Of a DNA stretch of 64,000 nucleotides, positions 52,166 to 64,000 are shown one piece after another. Source of the stretch: Aquanectria penicillioides (taxonomy: Eukaryota > Ascomycota > Sordariomycetes > Hypocreales > Nectriaceae); assembly GCA_003415625.1 (NCBI GenBank), contig PYIU01000006.1, positions 2,728,001 through 2,792,000 of the forward strand. Reading direction: 5' to 3'. Each line of letters opens with the position of its first letter. Position 1 is the stretch's first letter. The translations under genes were made by a program, and so were the position numbers. Under the pieces are notes generated by a model. The model did not search any database, was not told the DNA's origin, and saw only the letters and a list, made by a program, of their open reading frames with translations.

Positions 52166-52705
52166 ATTATTATTTTTAGCTATATATAATTAATATAAAA
52201 TAGCAATAAAAATAGTAATTAATATTTATATAAGTTAAGTATTTTATATAAATAATATATTAGTAAAGTATATACTTAAAGGCAATAGAAAGCTTTTATA
52301 GAAATATATAAAGAAAGAAGAAAGAAAAAGGAATTAAGTATATCTATAAAGATTAAGAAATAATAATAATAGCACTTAAATAGCTAATAGCTAGCCAGCC
52401 GCTAGCTAGCATTAAATTAGCGCCTTACTCCTTATAATAGGCCTATAGTATAGATAATTTAGGCCTATTATAGGCCTTACTTTTACTTTATTTATTAACC
52501 CTATAATTAAGTAAATAGGATATTTTAGTAATAGCACTAAACTAACTTTTAATTTAATGCCCCCCTATAGAGGACCTATAATAGGCCTAATATTATATTA
52601 AATAAAGGTTTTTACTCTATTAATATAGTTTTTTTTTCCTTTATTTATATAGTATAGAAGCACTATTTACTTTATAGGTCTATAGAGTATTAATAAATAA
52701 ATAAA
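51626..52705. other. Interposed segment with (ATT)n microsatellite and SINE-like tail
   Basis: This stretch separates the two C copies. It includes GC-richer patches (about 51,900-51,990 and 52,390-52,440), a long (ATT)n run, and a right end (52,560-52,705) whose reverse complement matches the AT-rich tail of the SINE-like element at 44,479-44,580, including AGTGCTTCTATACTAT. It ends in (TAAA)n-type repeats near 52,690, as LINE/SINE tails do. Confidence 0.6.
52070..52163. repeat. (ATT)n microsatellite
   Basis: About 31 perfect ATT/TTA units in a row, preceded by an imperfect TATAGTTATAAT tandem. A run this pure in heavily mutated DNA implies recent expansion. Confidence 0.95.
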
Positions 52706-53965
52706 TATAAAAATATAAAAAGTAATTTATTAATTAGCTTTTTAATAAAGAATATAAAAAAAACTAAAAGTTAATTAAAATTAAATATTAATTAATTAAA
52801 AATATTAATAAAAATAAATTAAATATAAGTTTTATAAATAGTATATTAATAATAAAATAAAGGCAGCTAAAATCTTTTTATTTTATATAAAAAAAAACTA
52901 TTTATTTATATAAAGGATTTAAAAAGTATAAAAGCTTTTTATTTATTTAAATATAAATAAAATATATTAAACTTTAAGATTTTCTTTTCTAAAGAAAGAT
53001 CTTTAAAATAAGTATGCCTTAATATTAATATAGAAATACTATTAAAATAGTTAGCTATATTATACTATATTACTTGCTTTATTTAAGCTAAAAGGAAACT
53101 TTATTTAATTTACTTTATAATCTCTTTAAGCTTAAGTAATATTTATTTAAAGCTTAAATTATATATTGCTTTATTAAATAGCTAGCTTATTTATATATTA
53201 TATTATACTATAAGCTAGCTATTAAGCTATATTTAGTTTAAAATATATTTATTTTTATATTGCCTTTACTTTTTAGTAACTCTTTTATTTAAGTACTTTA
53301 ATCCCTTTATTAAAAGAGAAGTTAATATATTTAAAAAAAACTCCTTTTAAAAAAAGGAAAAAATTAGCCTATTATATAAATAATATATTAAAGCCTGCCT
53401 TTTTAATAGTTAGGTCTTTACTTTAGCTTTATTTAAACTTTATTTTTATTTATTACTATATTTAATTTATATTTATTTATTTTAATAATACTATTTATTT
53501 TAAGTTTATATTTTTTTTAAAAAATATAAAATCTATTTTATTTTTTTTACTATTTTGTTTTTATTTTTATTTTTACTATTTTTTTCTTTATTTTTAAGCC
53601 TTTTTTACTTTAATTCCCTTTTAGCTTTATTTAAGCTTAAGCTATTACTTAAAGAATTATATTAAACTTTAGTCTTTACTATTAATATTAATTAATATAA
53701 ACCTATATTAAAATTAATATTATTTATTACTACTATTACTTTTAGGCACTATTTATTTTTAAATAGCTTTAGCCCTTTTAATTAAAAGAGGCAATATAGC
53801 TATTAAGCTTTTAAGAGCTATAGCTATATAGTTAACTCTATTAATTAGCTTATAGAGTTAATTAGCATTAAGATTTATAGTTAAAACTATAAATATAGCT
53901 TAAAAGTGCATTTAAATTGCCCTTTTTTTAGCTTAAGTAGCTTTAGCCCTTAATTACTAAATTAA
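52706..53965. repeat. Duplicated segment C, copy 2
   Basis: This is the second copy of 50,380-51,625 in direct orientation, more AT-rich than copy 1. With the interposed segment it looks like a tandem duplication of about 2.3 kb, the second unit being truncated. Confidence 0.8.
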
Positions 53966-54330
53966 AGTCTAAAGTAATATAGATCAATCTATTATTAAAT
54001 TGGTTAAAAAGATAAAAGGGACCTTAAAGATATAGGAAATAAATAAGCAGTTTTCTTTAATTAATTTTTATTTTTAAAATTTTAAATTCCTTACATTTAG
54101 ACTCTATTAAAGTCCTAATACAGCCCCTTATAATATTACTTTATTTATAACTTTTTGCCCTATTTTCTTTCTTTCTTTTCTTTAAGGAATACTTTAAAGC
54201 ATTTAATTAAATGCTTTAATACTCTTTTAAGTTATTTATAGCTACTTAAAAAGGCTATTTAGTCTTTAATTAAACTTATTTACTCTATACCCTTTTAGGT
54301 AAGGTATATATTTTAGCTAATATCTCTATT
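53940..54330 (+). repeat. Repeat inverted relative to 29,400-29,790
   Basis: The reverse complement of this segment aligns with 29,400-29,790. It keeps scattered ACA/TCA sites (for example TTACATTTAG, CTAATACAGCCCC), so it is less mutated than its partner. It may be an LTR or LTR fragment. Confidence 0.6.
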
Positions 54331-55199
54331 TATTAATACATTTAAAGGTTATAGTAAAAAGAAGCCTTTAAGTTATTTAAAAAGACACTAAAGTATTTAA
54401 TTAAACTCTTTAGTAATACTTTTAAGCTATTATTAAGAACTTAAAAAAGTAATAGATAATTAATTATAAAGATCTAGGAATTTTTAAATACTAAAAAATC
54501 TATTACTTTTATAAAAATAAAGGGTATTAAAATTAAAAATAATACTAAAGGTAAATAAAAATACTAATATAAGTTTATATTTTAAAAAAAGAAAACCTAT
54601 TACTATAGTTAAAGTAAATATATAGAAAAATTCAATAATTTAATATAGTGCTAATATATTAGTATAAAGGTATATAAGGTAAAATAATAGTATAAATAAT
54701 ATATAAGCATTTAATTAAATACTTTTAAATATTAAAGTATACTTAAGACTGCTAAAAGCTTAATTTATAGACTAAAAAAGGAAAAAGAAAAAGAAAAAGA
54801 AGATTACTTAATCTTTAATTAATTATAGGGAATAGAAAATTTTTATTATTTTTATTAATCTTTAAACTTTAGTAAAAGGGTATATACTTATATTTATTAC
54901 TATTTTAATTAATTACTTTATTTATTATTATTAATTTTAAAAAGCTAGTTTAAATTTATTAAAATAAAGCCTTATTAAATATAATATTATAATCCCTTTT
55001 TTTATCTTTTTTAAATATTTTAATATATATTTTAATTTATTTTATTATTTTATTATTTTATTATATATATATATTATTTTATTATAATTTATAACCTTAA
55101 GAGTTAGGCAATTAGCCTATACTTCTCTATATATATATATTAAAATACTTATTATAGGAATCCTAATAACTATAATTTATTAATACCTTTAAATAAAAA

Positions 55200-58100
55200 A
55201 ACAAAAGAAATATTTAATTAAATGCAATTAAATCCCTTAAGCCCTATTAAAAGCAAAAAAAGTTAATATAGTTAATAATCTTTAACTATTCTTTTTAAGT
55301 TAATTAATACTATTAATACTAATATTTCTAAAGAGAATAAACTAAATATATTAGCTAAAATAATAAAAGTAATTATTATCCCTATTTAATTATTTAATAT
55401 AATTTTTAATAAAAAGAATATTATATATTTCCTTAAATTATATAATAGATTTATAATTAATTAAAGAGTTATAAATAATATAAAGAGTAAAGCTCTTATA
55501 TACTATATAACCTTTAAAGTATTTTAAGATATTATAAACTTACTAAAAGGCAATAATTAGACTGCTATAAAGCAAAACCTTTTAAAAACCTTTAAGTACT
55601 AAAATTTAAATTAATTAAATCTACTTAAAAATAAGCTTTAGCAAATAAATATAACTTTAATTTAGTCTATAAAGTATAGAATTATTTTTTAGTAGCTTAT
55701 AAAGTATACTTAATTTAATAAAAAAGTAAATTCTATTAATTAAAAGGCTTCTATAGTATAGGCTTAAGCTATTTATAATGCTATATTAAAAAATATTATT
55801 ATTAATATCTATTAATAAAAAAAGAAATACCTAAATACCTTAAGAATAGTAAAATATAAAAAGATAATTAAGTTAATTAAAAACTTTTTTAATACTAAAA
55901 AAGGAATTTAAATCTTTTAAATAAAAGAGAAAAATAATAACTTTAAATATTTTAAAAAAACTAAAAAACCTTTTGCTTATTAAAATTAACTTTAATATTA
56001 AAAGCTTAAGTTCTTTAACCTTATTTAAAGCTTAAAAAGGAAGTTAAGTCTTTTTACTAAAAGAATAAAAAAGCTATAAATTAATATAGCCTAAAATATT
56101 ATAAATAAATTATAGAAATTAAAGAGAATTATATATTAAAAGATTAATTAATTAAAAATAGAATTATTATTATTAATTAAAAATAACCTTAATTAAATAA
56201 AAGAATTTAATTATATATATCTCTATTATAACTTCTATATTAATATAAATTATAATAGGGATTTAAAGTGCTTTTATTATATAAAAGTAAAGCATTTTTT
56301 AAACTATTGCTTACTTTTTATAAAAGATAGAAAGAGAGGATTTATAGACTATAATAGCAATATTAGCTTTATTTAAATAAAGCAATAGAAACTCTTACTA
56401 CCCTTAAAACTAATATATAAGCTTACTATTAAAGGAAGAGTAAAAAAAATAATTATTTTATAAATCCTAAAATTCTTTACCTTTAAGATTTATAGCTAAG
56501 CTAAAATTATAATAGTAAATAAGCTAAATATATAGAAATAGTAGATTGCTAAAAAAAAGAAGCATTTAATTAAAGATTTCTTTAGGTATATTAATTAACT
56601 AAAGTATAGCTTTTTAATGCTTAATAGAAATACTCTTAAAAAGACTTAAAAACCTAAAGTTAATTGCATTTTTATTAATAATTAAGCTATAGAATTAATT
56701 AATAACTCTTTTATTGCTAATATTATATTAAAAACTAATGCTATAAAATGCATAAAAGTAAAATTAAAAAAGGAATTAGCTAATTAAAAAGAAAAAAAGG
56801 GAATTTAGTTTTCTATTTAAATTATAAATAGAGAACTTATTAAAAATAGAGAGATTATTAATATTATCTTTAAAAAAAAGGATTAAAATGCTTTTAATTA
56901 AATACTTAAGGTTATTTAAATAAAAAAATAAATTTATAAAAAAGTAATAAAATTAAAAGTTTAAATAATTATTAAGGACTTAATTACCTTTAACCCTCCC
57001 TTAAGTAATAATATCTTAAAGATAGTTTTTAATTATATAAAGGGAATAAAAAAAGTTAAATAAGTAAAACCTAAACCCTTATTTAAAAAGAGATAGATTT
57101 AATAAGCTATTAATTTAATTATAATTAATAATTTAAAAGCAATATTCTTAAAGAAGTACTTTAATTATATTGCTAAATAATATAATATTAATAGTATATT
57201 AATTAAAGAAAAATTAAAACCTTATTATATACTATTGCCTAAAGAATATTTTATTAAGGATTAAAGAAATATTAATAAAGTTAATATTAGCTATATAATA
57301 ACTAAAAGGAGAAAAGTTATATTTAATTAAATGCATTTAATAGTTTATATAAATATTTTAGATTAATAGTATTAAAGAACTTTAGCTTAATGCTAAAAAC
57401 TACTAAAAATTTAAGTAAAGTTAAATAACTTTAATAAAATAATTTAAAAAGCTTTAGTAAATTTTAAGTTAAAAGGAAATATTATTTTTAATAAAATAGT
57501 ATAAAATTATAAGCTAAAAGTAAAGCCTATAGAAGCTTTTACTATATTTTACTTTAATAATTAAATCTAAATGTATAAAGAAGTAAATATTAAGCTATTT
57601 TTTAAAAATATTTAAATAATATAGAGATTCTATATTACTTTAAAAGAATATATTTCTATTTCTTTTATTTTAGGAATACTCTTTATTAAGGCTACTAAAA
57701 TTATATTTAATTATATATCTTTAAAAGAAAAAAAGCTTTTATAATATTAATTTAGCTTAATTAAGATTATTATGCCTATTACTAAAAATATTAAATAGAA
57801 TATCTTAAGGAATATAAAGATTACTTAAGGCAATTAAAAATAAATTTCTAAAGTTCTTTTAGATTAATAGAATTATAAAGTTTAAAAAAAAACAATAATA
57901 AATATTTAATTAAATAATTAAATAAAGTATTAATAAAAGCAATAATTTAATTAATAATTAAAAATTAATTAAAGGTTAATTATATAAAGGTAATAAAGAT
58001 AAAAAAGAAGCTATAATTAGCTATATATTAAAAAGGGAAAGTAGTATTTATTAATATAATATATAAATAAAAAGCTAATAAAATATATTCTAAAGATAAT

Positions 58101-61000
58101 ATTCTATTAAATAGATCTATTCCTAAAGGGAATTTATATTAAAAGAAAAAAAAGTAAAAAAAAGTAAAAAGAGACCTTAAAGAAAAGTTTAAGTACTTAA
58201 AGCTTTTAATATTTAAATTCTTTAAAATAGCTAAAGGATTAAAGCTATATAAAGAAAGACTTTAAAAAGTAATTAATTAAATAGAAGGGATCTTTATTAA
58301 TAAAGAAAGAAGTATTCTCTTAAAGATTCTTTATAATAAAGAAGCAGTATTTACTTAAGATTTTAAGGAGTATAGAAGACTAAACCCTAAAGTGGCTTTT
58401 TTATAGATTATTAAAATAATTAAATATAAAGTTTAATAAATAAAAAATATTTTAATCCCTAAAGGATTAAAAAAGAAGGTTATTAAATTGCTAAAAACTT
58501 AAATAAAAAGAGGAATCCTTTAAGAGTTTTATATTGCCTATTAAAACCTATATATATTAATAGCAAAAAAGAATAGTAGACTTTATTTAATTAATTTAGC
58601 TAAAAGATATAATATATATATAATATAGAATAGATTAATTCCTTTAAAAGCTAATAAATTCTTAGCTAAATTTAAAATATATAAAATCCTAACTCTTTTA
58701 GATTTTTTTTTAAAATATAATTAAATTTCCTTAATAAAGAAAAGTTAAGATTTAATAACTTTTAATATACTATTAAGGCTTTTTAAGATATATATCTTAC
58801 TATAAGAAGGAATTAATTTAGTAATATAGTTCTTAAGGATTATAATTAAAATCCTTTTTAATTTATTATTAAAAGTCTATTAAGCCTTTTTAAATAATAT
58901 TGCAATTAAAGAACTAAAAATTAAATATAATAAAGAGAAAGTACTCCTTAATATATAAAGGTTTATTTTAAAGCATTTAATTAATTTAAATAAAACTCTT
59001 TTAAATATTAAGCTATTTAAATATATAATTTTTATAGGGAAGTTAAAGTTCTATTAGTATATTATAGTTATTATTAAATATTTATATAGTATAGCTAAAA
59101 GGCAGCTAATAAAGGAAAAAGTAATTAAAATTAATAAATAGAAAAAATACTATAACCTAAAGTAAATTAAAGCATTTTTAGGAATTATAGGCTATTATTA
59201 AATTTAAGTTAAAAGATATACCTAAATTACTAGACCTTTTATTTAATTATTAAAGAAAGATATTATATAGATATAGGGTAAAAAATAAGCTAATATTATA
59301 GCAGTTCTTAAAAAAAAAATTTTTGCTTTTATTTTAATAATATTAAATCTTTTTAAAGGATTTAAAAAGGTTATCCTTATAATTAATGCTAATAAAGAAG
59401 GCTAAAGTATAGTATTAATATAGATAATAGAAAGAAAAAGGCATTTAATAAGGTATAAATCTAATCTTTAAACTTCTATAGAATAAAGGTATAATGCTAT
59501 TAAACTTAAATATAAAGGTATATTATATAGAATTAAATGCCTTTATAGCTATATATATAGATTGCTTTTTATCTTAAAGATAGATTCTTAAGTTTTAGTC
59601 TATTAGCTTAATAATAAAGCTAGTAATATTCTTAATATAATAATTATTTAATAGATTAATTATATTTTAGTATTTAATTTTACTATTTAATATATTTCTA
59701 AAAATAAAAATAATATAGTTAATAAACTATTTAAAAAAGATCTAAAAGCATTTAATTAAATAGATTAAAAGGCTAAAGGTAATATTAAAGAGTTTATTAA
59801 TACTTATTTTAATATTATTAAAATTAAAGATAAATTAATAAAGTTAAAAAAGAATTATAGTAGACCTTTATTATAATTAAGGGAATACTTACTTTTATTA
59901 AAAAGGCTAATAGATATTATTCTATAAAATTATTAATGCTTATAGCTAAAGGCTAAAAAATACTTTATAAAAAGTAGCTATTTATAGATTAAGGCTAAAA
60001 AATAAAAAGATAACTTAAAGTTAATTATAAAAAAAGAAGATATTTAAAAGGATTTAATTAAATTATACTATATTAATAAAAGGTATTATAATTGCAATAT
60101 TATTTATGTACTTTTCTTTAAAAGGTACTATTAATAAAGTGCAAGAAAGAGTATTATAAAAGCTATTAGGCAATACCTAATATATTAAATATATATTCCC
60201 TAAAGATTAATAAAAGCCTTTATATCTATTAAGCCTATCTATTTAATAATAAAGATTTATTTTAATAAATAGTATATACCTTTTAATAAAGGATTTAAAT
60301 TTATACTAAAAGCTAAATATAACCTTTATAGATAGATAGAGGCTAAGCTAATCTTAAGATTAAATAGCTATTATATTATAAAATTCCTTAAAAAACTGCA
60401 CTATTAGTATAAAATGCTAAAAAAAGTAATTATTAATAATAAAAAAGAGATTATAAAAGGGATTCCTAAAGATCTTAATAGCTTTAGTATAGAAGTTATT
60501 AATACTTCTATTTATAACCCTAAAGTAAATAGATTTATTAAAAGTAGTTATATTACTATAATAAGTTTTTTAAAGAAAAAGAATAAAGAAAAAGGAAAAT
60601 AAATAGATATTTTGCTAATAGCTTTATTAGCTAAAAGAGTAGCTATTTATACTTTATATAAAAGGTTACCTTTTTATTTGCTTTATAAATAAAAGTTAAT
60701 TCTTCTTTTAGAAGTAAAAGTGCCTATATAGTATTTAATTAAATAGAATAATATAACCTTTATTAAGAATTTACTTAAGTAAAGAATTAAAATCTTAAAG
60801 TAAAAGCAAAAAAATATAAAAGAAGCTAGGCAATAAATAACTGCATTCTAAAGGTTAATTGCTAATAAAAAGATTAAAAAGAATTAATATAGGCTATATA
60901 AAGAGCCTTTTACTATTAAAGATTTAATTCTTTAGTATAATATATAAAATTAAAAGAATATATTTTATATTATAAAAATAAAGTTATATTAATTAGGCCT
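55200..61000 (+). mobile_element. Second Ty3/Gypsy-like element, internal region, RIP-degraded
   Basis: Plus-strand remnants appear in Gypsy order. A gag CCHC zinc knuckle lies at 56,268-56,312, with the second Cys read as Tyr. Protease-like sequence follows near 56,660-56,760. The reverse transcriptase spans about 58,380-59,100 with FLNN for FLDD at 58,887-58,898. RNase H and a VADALSR-like end lie near 59,690. The integrase spans about 60,100-61,000. LTRs were not located with confidence; weakly similar AT-rich stretches near 54,860-55,120 and 61,870-62,130 are candidates. All frames contain stops. Confidence 0.75.
60414..60602 (+). pseudogene. Integrase catalytic-core remnant (62 codons open)
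   Basis: This short open frame belongs to the second Gypsy-like element. It contains an IINNKKEIIKG segment where integrases have a DNGxEF-like motif, then SIEVINTSIYNPKVNRFIKSS, which matches the glycine/glutamate block YNPQxNGxxE of retroviral-type integrases with Gly and Glu altered. It is a fragment of a dead polyprotein, not an independent gene. Confidence 0.7.
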
Positions 61001-64000
61001 TTATAGAATTGCTAATACATTTAATAAAATAAAGAGTTATATCCTTAATACTATAAATAGAGTTAAGCTTTTTAATACAATCTATAGTAATTAATTAAGG
61101 AAGTTTATAGAGAATAAGGATAGATAATAAATAAATAAAAATAATAAAAAACTTTTAGTATAAATTAAAAAGTATTATTAAAGATAAGGAAAGAAAAGAA
61201 AGTATTTAATTAAATATAAATTAAATCTATAGAATAATAGAAATAAAAGGAATTTAATCTAAATGCTATAAAAAGCCTAAATAATAATACTATAATATAT
61301 ACTTATATTAAGCTTAAGAAGATTATTAAAGTTTAAATTCTAAAGATAAATAGTAATTAATAAATATAATACTAAAATATAATAAGTAATTAATTAAATA
61401 GTTAATAATAGTATTAAGCTAAAAATAATTAAATTACTATTAAAAAAGAAGTACTAAAAATTAAAAAAAAAAAGTAAAGATATTAAAATTAATACTATAT
61501 TAAAAAAAAAAAGTTTACTTAAAATAAAATAAAAAAGTAAAATAAAGAGCAATTAAAAATAAGCAAAAGAATAGTAAAACTAAATAAAATTAAATAAAAA
61601 TAACTAAAAATTAATTAAAAACCTTAAAAAAATACTAAAAATCCCTAAAAATCCCTTAAAATCTATTTAAAAACTTTAAAAATTATATTAAAAATTAATA
61701 AAAATAAAATAAAAATACCTAAAAACTATAGTAAAAGGGTTAAAATTATTTAAAAATAAATAAAAATATATAAAAAATAGTAAAAAATAAAGTATTAATA
61801 TTTATAAAAAATTTAAAAATTTAAAAATATTTAATAGAAATTAAATTTTAAGGTTATTAAAATAATATAATAATAGTAATAGCCTTAAAGGGTATAAAAA
61901 TACTTAATTAATTGCTTATAGTACTATTTTCTATTTATTAAACTATTATTAATAAATTAAAAACTATATTTAATTAATTTATATTAAAAAATAAGCTAAA
62001 AACTATTATTTTTATTAATTAAAACTTACTTTATACTTTTAATTAAATACTTTTTATATTTACTTAATTAATTAATAATTACTAACTATATTATTAATAA
62101 AAAAACTATATATAATTTATAGGCAAGTAATTAGCCTAAGAAAATCTACTATAAAAATTAATAGTTAAGTAAACTTACTAATAGTATTTATATTACCTAA
62201 AGAAAAGTTATAAAAGCCTTTATAAAGACCCTTTAGTTAATATTTATAAAGAAAGCTTTATTTATATTTAAATTAACTATTTTAAATATAATTAATATAA
62301 TAGCTATTTATATAACTTAATGCTAAAATATATATATAAAAAGAAATAAAAATATATTTATTATAGGCAAAAACTGTAAAAGTATATAATTAAATATATC
62401 TATAATATATAAAGGGGTTAATATATTTAATAAAGGCAATAATAAATGCCTTAATATACTTAAGGTAAATTAGCAATTAAGTTAAAAAGTACTTTATTAA
62501 ATAAGCCTATTTTATAGAGATATATATAGACTAAAGTTAGCACTAAAAGAGAAAGTTTACTTTAGAATAAAGCATTAAATTATAAAATAGTAATTATAAA
62601 ATAAACTATTAAATAAGTTTATAATTAGTCTATTTACTATCTTTCTTAAAGGCAATTTTAATATATAAAGGCTAGCTAAATTAATTAAAAGCTTAAAAGC
62701 TATAAATCTAAATATTAAAGTATTATTAAATTTAAAAGTATTTAATTAATTATTAAATAAAAATAATAGTTAAAAAGCAATATAAAAAAGGATATTTATT
62801 AATTATTTAATAGCAATACTAATAGTATTTATTAAAGCTTTATAAAAGAAATTATTATAAATATACTAATAAATAGAGTATTAATAAAAAAATTTAAAAG
62901 CCTAAATATAGCTAATAGTAAGATTATATATATTAAGAAGATAATTATAAGATATATAGGCAAAAGACTTAAGGTTATTGCAATATAAAGCTATTATAAA
63001 ATAAAGAATAAAAATATAGTAATAACTAAAGATATAAAAGAATTAAAAAAGTAAAGAATAATAAGCAAAAAAAAAGAAATAAAAAAAAGGGCTAATACAA
63101 TACTTTTATAATAAATAGAAAATTAACCCTTAAGATTTAAAGTAAAAACTAAATATTAATAAAATTTTTATTAAATATTAAAAAATATACTATTTTAAAA
63201 AACTTATTAGTATTTATATATATATAAATATTAAAATAGTAATTTACTTAAATAATATTAAACTAAAAATAAAGGCATTTAAATTATATTAACCTACTTT
63301 ATGCCTATAATTCTTTTCCTTTTTCTAATAATTTTATAGTAAGTTATATTACTTTAACTTTATTTATAATACCTATAAAATACTAATAATCTTTATTTTT
63401 TAAATTATAAATATTTAATTATAAGCTTTTAAACTCTTTATTAATCTTTACTTTATTTTATAATAAGGCTAAAGAAAGTAACCTTAAATATAATTACTTT
63501 AAAGGTATAATTTTTAATGCTAAATAAAGACCTTTATATAGCTAAAGGAGTTATTTAAAATAAAGATAGAATTAAAGATTTCTTTTCTTTTAATAAAGAA
63601 AATACTATTAAAATATTTAATTAATTGCTTAATAGTTAATCTATACTATTTTACTTTTAAATAAATTAAGATTATTAATTTAATAAATTAAAAACTTAAT
63701 TTATTTTAGGTAATAAAAGCAATTTAAATTCTTAGCTTATTAATATTAATTGCTTTAAAGACTTTTCTTTTAATTTTTATTAAGCCTAAATATTCTATTA
63801 TTAAAATCTATAGGATTTATTTAAAAACCTATAGAAGAAAGAAATAGCCTTAAACTTTAGTATTTAAGCCCTTTTTATTACTTTTATCTATAGACTTACT
63901 AATATTCTTATAATTTACTAAATTAATCTTTTAATTATAAGTACTAAAGTTAAAAAGAATAAATAAAAGCAAAAGAGTTTTTTTATAAGCTTTTGCTAAA
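61000..64000. other. AT-rich tail of the window, unassigned
   Basis: RIP-like AT-rich DNA continues to the window edge. I found no recognisable domain remnant, although the sequence after 62,130 probably belongs to further transposon copies. Nothing else can be supported. Confidence 0.5.

Larger units (their letters stand above)
29041..64000. other. AT-rich, RIP-degraded heterochromatin-like block
   Basis: From here to the window end the DNA is roughly four-fifths A+T, dominated by TA, and full of stop codons in all frames. It consists of nested, decayed retroelements described separately. Transitions consistent with C-to-T on either strand explain the differences between repeat copies, for example between the two LTRs and the two LINE copies. 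Such blocks are known in ascomycetes with RIP and often mark centromeric, subtelomeric or interspersed heterochromatin; which one cannot be told here. No telomere repeats are seen. The few open frames of 60-70 codons are chance or transposon remnants. Confidence 0.93.

Overview
The window comes from a filamentous ascomycete, most likely a Sordariomycete and plausibly Hypocreales. The evidence is the short introns (about 46-145 bp) with GTRNGT donors, the family set (class V myosin, P5B ATPase, Rheb, ZUP1-type peptidase, fungal WAPL) and an abrupt switch to a very AT-rich, transposon-filled block with the hallmarks of repeat-induced point mutation (RIP). The species cannot be named from the sequence alone.

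Positions 1-29,040 are ordinary gene-rich DNA near balanced base composition. They hold nine protein genes: a P5B-type cation/polyamine ATPase (minus, 3' end outside the window), the histone chaperone NAP1 (plus), D-3-phosphoglycerate dehydrogenase (plus), class V myosin (plus), adenylate kinase 6/FAP7 (plus), an inosine triphosphate pyrophosphatase (plus), a ZUP1/UFSP-type C78 peptidase (minus), the small GTPase Rheb (minus) and the cohesin-release factor WAPL (minus). Exon models were built by hand from splice consensus and reading phase. For seven of the nine the phases close perfectly, or run cleanly to the window edge. WAPL needs two one-base corrections, and the first exon of the ZUP1 gene is unresolved. 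The genes are conserved housekeeping functions with no evident operon-like pathway linkage.

Positions 29,041-64,000 are a desert of roughly one-fifth G+C made of decayed, nested retroelements. The sequence lets the nesting be read. A Tad/I-type LINE (about 30,885-46,040) was split by a 10.2 kb LTR retrotransposon (32,761-42,983; two 311 bp LTRs; 5 bp target duplication) and by a 587 bp tRNA-headed, SINE-like element (44,479-45,065; 14 bp target duplication). A second copy of the same LINE lies directly downstream (about 46,060-50,375) without either insertion, so it supplies both empty sites. Further right are a 1.25 kb duplicated segment (50,380-51,625 and 52,706-53,965), an (ATT)n microsatellite, and a second Ty3/Gypsy-like element (about 55,200-61,000). 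No functional gene is visible in this block. All three recognisable reverse transcriptases have the catalytic Asp-Asp pair changed to Asn-Asn, as expected from RIP.

The best points for a second look are the short GC-rich SINE-like island surviving inside the RIP desert, the unequal mutation of the two LTRs, the two matched C-run frameshifts in the WAPL gene that borders the desert, and a trinucleotide bias (GCA retained) in the mutated DNA.
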